A stretch of 64,000 nt of DNA, from NCBI GenBank assembly GCA_964352625.1, contig CAYGSD010000007.1:62001-126000 (forward strand), in the 5' to 3' direction. Both the position numbers and the translations under genes were made by a program. This document shows positions 59,502 through 64,000 of the stretch, in pieces; the stretch's first letter is position 1, and the number at the start of each line of letters is the position of its first letter. This DNA comes from JAAEPI01 sp964352625. Its GTDB lineage: Bacteria; Bacteroidota; Bacteroidia; Cytophagales; Cyclobacteriaceae. The notes beneath the pieces were generated by a model. The model was not told the origin of the DNA and ran no database searches. It worked only from the letters and a program-made list of their open reading frames with translations.

Positions 59502-59848
59502 CGGCACTTGGCCAGCGCTTCTTTCAAGCGATCAAGAGTCGGAGGCTTCTGGATGAAGTCTACAAATTCTATATCGTAGTTCTGCATTACTTCTTCTGCA
59601 TGTCCCGAGACCACAATTACTTTGGGCTGATATTCGAGAAGGTCAATGAATTCTGGACCCTCCAATCCTGAGATGTTAATGTCCAAGAAAAGTACATCGG
59701 GGCGCAGACGTTCAATATTGAGAACTGCATCCGTGGTTCCACCGAAAGTGCCTAGATGCTTCGTGTCAGGGATTTTCTCTAAGTATTTTCTGAGCAGCAG
59801 CGCAAACTCTGCTTCGTCTTCAACTATTATGTAACTTAATTCAGCCAT
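59498..59848 (-). CDS. Single-domain response regulator (receiver only)
   Basis: A 116-residue CheY-like receiver: acidic residues in IIVEDEAEF (D11), phosphorylation site D56 in VLFLDINISG, VVSGHAEEV with the conserved serine, and the lysine in FIQKPPTLDRL. It has no output domain, so it acts by binding a partner protein or as part of a phosphorelay. It overlaps the end of the convergent LptD-like gene by four bases and the end of lysS by 13 bp, and it is in the same direction as lysS. No kinase is adjacent; the orphan kinase at 42630 lacks an obvious partner but no link is shown. Confidence 0.88.
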   Translation of the reverse strand: MAELSYIIVEDEAEFALLLRKYLEKIPDTKHLGTFGGTTDAVLNIERLRPDVLFLDINISGLEGPEFIDLLEYQPKVIVVSGHAEEVMQNYDIEFVDFIQKPPTLDRLKEALAKCR

Positions 59849-61566
59849 GCTTCGACTTCTTCCTTTGTAGGATTTTGAACGTCATTAAGTTTCATTTTCT
59901 TGCGCATACCGCAAACATCATTATGAAGCTTATTACCGTTCGCCTCCTTGAGTGAGTGGATAGTAAGATAGCCCAATTTCTGAACAATCGGGATCAGTTC
60001 AGGTCTAATTCCCAAGTCTAAATAATCTTTATCGGAAGCAACAGCGGCCTTTTTTTCCGGCCTCATCTGTGGGAAGAAAAGTACATCCTGAATGGATTTT
60101 GAGTTGGTCATAATCATTGAAAGCCGATCTATCCCAACTCCCAAACCAGCTGTTGGTGGCATTCCGTATTCAAGCGCACGAAGAAAATCTTCGTCGAGCG
60201 TCATCGCTTCATCGTCTCCTCTCTTTCCAAGTTCAAGCTGCTCCTCAAATCTCTTTCGCTGATCAATTGGATCGTTGAGTTCGGAGAAGGCATTGCAGAT
60301 TTCTTTACCGTTACAAATCGCTTCGAATCTTTCTACAAGCCCTTCCTTGCTTCGGTGCTTTTTCGCCAATGGTGACATCTCCACGGGATAGTCCGTGATG
60401 AAAGTGGGTTGAATCAACTGGCCTTCACATTTTTCACCAAAAATTTCATCAATCAGCTTGCCCTTACCCATGGTTTCATCTACTGGCACGTCAAGTTTCT
60501 TTGCCGTTGCTCTTAGAGCCGCCTCATCCATTTCAGAAATGTCAATTCCCGTGAAGTGTTCAATCGCCTCGAACATGGTGAAGCGTTTCCAAGGACGCTT
60601 GAAGTCAATGTCATGTTCGCCTACTTTCACAATGGTTTTGCCGTGGAGATCCAAGGCAATTTTTTCTACCATTTCTTCCACGAGATTCATCATCCACTCA
60701 TAGTCTTTGTATGCCACATACAACTCTACTTGGGTGAATTCAGGATTGTGGAATCGAGACATTCCTTCGTTTCGGAAATCTTTCGAGAACTCGAATACGC
60801 CATCAAATCCGCCTACGATCAATCTCTTCAAATACAGCTCATTGGCTATCCGCAAATAGAGCGTCATGTCCAAAGTGTTGTGATGCGTCTTGAACGGACG
60901 TGCGGCTGCACCGCCATAAAGTGGCTGCAGAATTGGAGTCTCCACTTCTAGATACCCATTCCCAGCCAGGAAATCTCGCATAGAGTTCACAAGCTGAGTG
61001 CGCTGAATAAAGGTCTTTTTGATTTGCGGGTTTACCACCAAATCCACATAGCGCTGACGATAGCGCTGCTCGGGATCGGTGAAAGCATCGTGGGTAACCA
61101 CATTTCCATCCGCATCTTCTGTTTCCTTCACGATGGGTAGTGGCTTAAGTGATTTACTCAGCAATTTCAATTCCGACAGATGGATAGACAGCTCCCCGAC
61201 CTGAGTTCTAAACACGAATCCCTTTACTCCTAGAATATCCCCAATGTCCAGCTTCTTTTTGAAAACATCGTTATAGAATGATTTATCCTCATCAGGGCAG
61301 ATATCGTCTCTTCGGAGGTAAATCTGAATTCGCCCTTCCTGATCTTGAATCTCGGCGAAAGATGCTGAGCCCATGATTCTACGACTCATTAGCCTTCCTG
61401 CCAGCTGCACTTCCTTGAAATCATCGGGGTGCTCGTCGAATCGTTCTTTGATCTCTTTGGAGGTGGTCGTGATCTCAAACAAATCGGCTGGGTAAGGTTC
61501 TATCCCCGCTTTGATCAATTCTTCTCTGACCTGTCTTCTCTGTAATTCCTGTTCGCTTAGTTGCAT
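59836..61566 (-). CDS. lysS: Lysyl-tRNA synthetase, class II
   Basis: The 576-residue enzyme charges tRNA(Lys). An N-terminal OB-fold anticodon-binding domain (about 50-160: VQLAGRLMSRRIMGSASFAE) is followed by the class II core: motif 1 (FLAGNGYLEVETPILQPLYG), motif 2 (FEFSKDFRNEGMSRFHNPEF) and motif 3 (GLGVGIDRLSMIMTNSKSIQ). A C-terminal extension (about 500-576: LGIRPELIPIVQKLGYLTIH, NKLHNDVCGMRKKMKLNDVQ) beyond the usual 500 residues is characteristic of the Bacteroidota form. It starts at the ATG at 61566 and is followed without a gap by the receiver gene, which overlaps it by 13 bp. Confidence 0.97.
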   Translation of the reverse strand: MQLSEQELQRRQVREELIKAGIEPYPADLFEITTTSKEIKERFDEHPDDFKEVQLAGRLMSRRIMGSASFAEIQDQEGRIQIYLRRDDICPDEDKSFYNDVFKKKLDIGDILGVKGFVFRTQVGELSIHLSELKLLSKSLKPLPIVKETEDADGNVVTHDAFTDPEQRYRQRYVDLVVNPQIKKTFIQRTQLVNSMRDFLAGNGYLEVETPILQPLYGGAAARPFKTHHNTLDMTLYLRIANELYLKRLIVGGFDGVFEFSKDFRNEGMSRFHNPEFTQVELYVAYKDYEWMMNLVEEMVEKIALDLHGKTIVKVGEHDIDFKRPWKRFTMFEAIEHFTGIDISEMDEAALRATAKKLDVPVDETMGKGKLIDEIFGEKCEGQLIQPTFITDYPVEMSPLAKKHRSKEGLVERFEAICNGKEICNAFSELNDPIDQRKRFEEQLELGKRGDDEAMTLDEDFLRALEYGMPPTAGLGVGIDRLSMIMTNSKSIQDVLFFPQMRPEKKAAVASDKDYLDLGIRPELIPIVQKLGYLTIHSLKEANGNKLHNDVCGMRKKMKLNDVQNPTKEEVEAWLN

Positions 61567-61569
61567 CAG

Positions 61570-62748
61570 TTAGGCTGATTTTCGTCTTTTAATTTCTTTT
61601 TTGATCATGGTAAGTTCCCTACCACTTTGGCCCGCAATGGCGGTATTTTCCTTGGCTCTTCGGAATAAATATGGCATCACTTTATGGATCGGGCCATATG
61701 GCACGTACTTCGCCACATTGTATCCATGCTGCGCAAGGTTGAACGAAATGTTGTCGCTCATCCCCAGAAGCTGCGCAAAGAAAACTCTGTGGTCGTCGCG
61801 AGGCATGCCATTTTCGTCCATCAATTTGGCCAAAAGAAGGCACGACTTTTCATTGTGCGTACCTGCACATAGACCAACTACATCAATGTTTTCCACACAC
61901 AACCTGACTGCTTCATTGTAATCATGATCGGTGGATTGCTTGGTGGGTTGAATAGGAGACTTGTAATTCATTTCCTCAGCCCGCTCTCTCTCCTTCTCCA
62001 TATAGGCACCTCGTACCAACTTCACACCCAAGTGGAACTTCTCTTCGCGAGCCAGCTTAATAGCCGCCTTGAGGTTACCCAACATATCATGTCTGTACAT
62101 CTGGAATGTGTTAAACACATGCGGATAATCCTGGTTGAACTTTCGCATCAGCTCCAAGGAAACTTCATCAATCACATCCTGAATCCACGACTCCTCAGCG
62201 TCGATCATGAACATAAGACCGTTTTCCTTTGCCGCCTCCGCAATTTCGAAAGCTCGGTCTTGCATCATTTCAAGCTTCAACTGTTCGTCCTTCGTGAGCT
62301 CCTTACCTTCCTGCACTTTGATCATCACATTCGTCGAGCCGATCCCCGTCAACTTCACCACACAAAATGGGACATCTGTGCCTTCCTTAGCAGACTTGCA
62401 AATTCTAATCAATTCATTTTTTGTCCTGTCATACCCAATTTCAATCGTCTCGCCTTCTACAGAATAATCCAGTATGGTCATAACATTGAAATCCGCCAAT
62501 TTCTTCATGGTAGGTTGGCAGCCTTCCACGGATTCTCCTCCACAAAACTGCTGATAAATGGTGTTGCGGATGATCCCCTTTATTGGAAGTCCGACGGACA
62601 AGGCGAACCGTGTAAACGCCACGCCTATCTTCACCATCCACGGTCGCTTCATTGTAGCAAAAACGAAATACGATTTCCACAATTCGCGATCAGTGTTAAT
62701 CGCAAAAGCAATCTCGGTATCATCAAATTGAATCTCTTGTTTTTGCAT
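61570..62748 (-). CDS. Proline dehydrogenase
   Basis: A 392-residue monofunctional FAD proline dehydrogenase that oxidises proline to pyrroline-5-carboxylate and feeds electrons to the respiratory chain. The TIM barrel includes MTILDYSVEGETIEIGYDRT, VVKLTGIGSTNVMIKV, FMIDAEESWIQDVIDEVSLE, FHLGVKLVRGAYMEKERERA with the conserved R-G-A-Y-M-E, and VGLCAGTHNEKSCLLLAKLM. There is no P5C-dehydrogenase domain, so this is the PRODH-only type. The start is the ATG at 62748; four codons upstream there is only a TTG. It lies 4 bp before the lysS start, so the two are co-transcribed, and it is divergent from aroB. Confidence 0.93.
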   Translation of the reverse strand: MQKQEIQFDDTEIAFAINTDRELWKSYFVFATMKRPWMVKIGVAFTRFALSVGLPIKGIIRNTIYQQFCGGESVEGCQPTMKKLADFNVMTILDYSVEGETIEIGYDRTKNELIRICKSAKEGTDVPFCVVKLTGIGSTNVMIKVQEGKELTKDEQLKLEMMQDRAFEIAEAAKENGLMFMIDAEESWIQDVIDEVSLELMRKFNQDYPHVFNTFQMYRHDMLGNLKAAIKLAREEKFHLGVKLVRGAYMEKERERAEEMNYKSPIQPTKQSTDHDYNEAVRLCVENIDVVGLCAGTHNEKSCLLLAKLMDENGMPRDDHRVFFAQLLGMSDNISFNLAQHGYNVAKYVPYGPIHKVMPYLFRRAKENTAIAGQSGRELTMIKKEIKRRKSA

Positions 62749-62755
62749 AATTTTG
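62748..62755 (+). promoter_or_regulatory. Candidate -7 element of aroB
   Basis: TAATTTTG fits TAnnTTTG and ends 42 bp before the GTG start proposed for aroB. Because it covers the TTG at 62753, that TTG cannot be the start on a transcript made from this element. Confidence 0.4.
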
Positions 62756-62797
62756 GGCAAACGTCCGCAAAAATATCAAAACCAATCTAAGCCTTAC

Positions 62798-63835
62798 GTG
62801 GTAAAACCAGCATACCTTCAATTTTCTCAAAATCCGGCTGCCACAGTTCAAGAAATTTTGGGCGAATTGGCTCCAGATAAAGTGGCTATTTTGGTTGATG
62901 AAAATACCAAAAAATACTGCTTACCCCTCTTAAATTCAGATCTGCCAATCATTGAAATTAAAAGTGGGGAGAAGAATAAGACCTTGACAACCTGCGATAA
63001 GATTTGGATGGAGATGACGGAGTTGGGATTTTCAAGGAAATCACTACTTATCAATCTCGGCGGTGGCGTTATCGGTGACATGGGAGGGTTTGCGGCGAGC
63101 ACCTACAAACGAGGAATTCGATTCGTGAATTTCCCCACCACACTTCTTGCGATGGTGGATGCGAGCATTGGCGGTAAACTTGGCATTGATTTTCATGGGC
63201 TTAAAAATCACATTGGGGTTTTTCAGGAACCAACCAAGGTAGTCGTGTCTGATGCCTTCCTAGAAACACTCCCCCAAAGTCAGATTCGATCCGGGTTTGC
63301 TGAAATATTAAAGCATGCACTTATCCATGATCAAGACTACTGGCAAACTGTAAAACAGGTCGATCTGGCTCAAACTGATTGGTCAGAGATTATTCACCAA
63401 TCTGTGGAGATCAAAAACAAGGTGGTCTTAGCTGATCCTAAGGAAAACGGACTAAGAAAAATTTTGAATTTTGGTCATTCTCTTGGTCATGCGATTGAAA
63501 CTCATTTTCTCGATTCAGACAACCCTCTTCTGCATGGAGAAGCCATAGCCATTGGGATGATACTGGAAGGATATATTGCGGCGGAGAAAAAATCCTTATC
63601 AAAAGAAGACTTGAGCGAAATGATTGAAGTGATTTCCACTTACTTTGAACTCCCAACACTCCCCAGCTCTGATGAGCTCATGACCCATTTAATACAGGAC
63701 AAAAAAAATCAAGGAGAAGTTTTGAATTTTTCCTTGATAGATCGAATAGGAAGCTGCAAGTGGGATGTACCCGTGACGAAGGACGAAATAAACTGTGCTC
63801 TTAAGAGCTACTCAGTACTTATACAAAGAGTTTAG
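62798..63835 (+). CDS. aroB: 3-dehydroquinate synthase
   Basis: A 345-residue NAD- and metal-dependent enzyme that closes the ring in the second step of the shikimate pathway. The NAD/substrate site is NLGGGVIGDMGGFAASTYK (about 83-102), followed by PTTLLAMVDASIGGKLGIDF. Metal ligands are in GFAEILKHALIHD (glutamate), NFGHSLGHAIE (histidine) and HGEAIAIGMILEG (histidine). The GTG at 62798 (GTG GTA AAA CCA GCA) is chosen because it gives the usual length and lies after a TAnnTTTG element; a TTG at 62753 in the same frame is the longer alternative. The gene is divergent from proline dehydrogenase. Confidence 0.93.
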   Translation: MVKPAYLQFSQNPAATVQEILGELAPDKVAILVDENTKKYCLPLLNSDLPIIEIKSGEKNKTLTTCDKIWMEMTELGFSRKSLLINLGGGVIGDMGGFAASTYKRGIRFVNFPTTLLAMVDASIGGKLGIDFHGLKNHIGVFQEPTKVVVSDAFLETLPQSQIRSGFAEILKHALIHDQDYWQTVKQVDLAQTDWSEIIHQSVEIKNKVVLADPKENGLRKILNFGHSLGHAIETHFLDSDNPLLHGEAIAIGMILEGYIAAEKKSLSKEDLSEMIEVISTYFELPTLPSSDELMTHLIQDKKNQGEVLNFSLIDRIGSCKWDVPVTKDEINCALKSYSVLIQRV

Positions 63836-63953
63836 TCTGTTCATTCTTCGCAACCTGCTGCTTCTTTGCTTTTTTTGGAGTGGTAATCAAGATAGTCACC
63901 AAGCCAATCAGAGCTGCGATTAATAATGTTCCGAATGTGCGTGATTTTCCCAT
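63819..63953 (-). CDS. Small membrane protein downstream of aroB
   Basis: A 44-residue reading frame on the minus strand (ATG 63953, TAA 63819): MGKSRTFGTLLIAALIGLVT, then ILITTPKKAKKQQVAKNEQT. One hydrophobic helix is followed by a basic tail, the YtxH-like plan of small stress or envelope membrane proteins. It overlaps the end of aroB by 17 bp in convergent direction. A coding role is supported by its clean topology and ATG; there is no ribosome site worth noting. Function unknown. Confidence 0.6.
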   Translation of the reverse strand: MGKSRTFGTLLIAALIGLVTILITTPKKAKKQQVAKNEQTKLFV

Positions 63954-64000
63954 ATGCGGTATAACGCAAAAACCGTGCGAAGGATTCCAATGATGAATGA

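Noticed and set aside
61924..62790. Rightward 288-codon frame opposite proline dehydrogenase
   Set aside because: Antisense shadow; the leftward frame has the FAD enzyme motifs.
1..64000. Search by eye for tRNA, rRNA, transposase and tyrosine-integrase genes
   Set aside because: No tRNA-like cloverleaf, rRNA segment, DDE motif or R-H-R-Y recombinase protein was recognised; tRNAs could be missed by eye, so this is a statement of what was not seen.

Overview
The window looks like the chromosome of a member of the Bacteroidota, probably a free-living Cytophagales-type bacterium. The signs are TonB-dependent receptors with a CarboxypepD_reg-like plug extension, a FISUMP lipoprotein, LytS/LytTR regulation, an ECF sigma operon with DUF4097-like proteins, few Shine-Dalgarno sequences, TAnnTTTG-type -7 promoter elements close to start codons, and G/C-rich dispersed intergenic repeats. 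The order is inferred from gene style, not from a search. No rRNA, tRNA, CRISPR, transposase or integrase gene was recognised.

Layout. 1-9.6 kb: a fused trehalose-6-phosphate synthase/phosphatase cut by the window edge, RNase HII, a TonB-dependent receptor with a lipoprotein, an ECF sigma/anti-sigma/DUF4097 operon and small housekeeping genes. 9.6-17.2 kb: a porin with AmtB, a second TonB receptor with a TPR-like exported protein, and a LytS-type kinase with its LytTR regulator. 17.3-21.3 kb: cassette array 1. 21.3-27.2 kb: glutamate synthase (gltD, gltB). 27.4-38.5 kb: one long leftward branched-chain amino-acid operon, leuA-leuC-leuD-leuA/cimA-like-leuB-ilvD-ilvB-ilvN-ilvC. 38.6-50.6 kb: transporters, a TPR histidine kinase, envelope proteins, an SDR and a nitronate monooxygenase-like enzyme. 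50.7-52.6 kb: cassette array 2. 52.6-64 kb: an M23 peptidase lipoprotein, an acyl-CoA carboxylase beta subunit, an MCE protein, an amidase, an LptD-like protein, a single receiver domain, lysS, proline dehydrogenase, aroB and a small membrane protein.

The main discovery is two integron-like gene-cassette arrays without a visible integrase. Five consecutive units each begin with a G|TT crossover followed by a cassette-specific 8-9 nt sequence, and each ends with the exact reverse complement of that sequence at the start of an attC-like foldback element. The complementary end sequences differ between cassettes but match within each one in all five cases, which is the hallmark of integron cassettes. 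The attC-like sites fall into two size classes: two of 113-114 nt (array 1) and three of 230-231 nt (one in array 1, two in array 2). Both arrays begin right after a shared TACATTA(A/T)TG motif, and both end at the stop codon of a gene running in the opposite direction (gltD; the M23 lipoprotein).

The cassettes carry accessory genes typical of a mobile gene pool: a lipoprotein with a TPR protein, a divergent HxlR regulator/SnoaL-like lipoprotein pair with three operators, a zinc-ribbon/membrane-protein pair of unknown role, an SH3-like secreted protein, and a RelE/HigB-type toxin-antitoxin pair. The core genes around them (nitrogen assimilation, Leu/Ile/Val synthesis, envelope biogenesis, translation) look ordinary.
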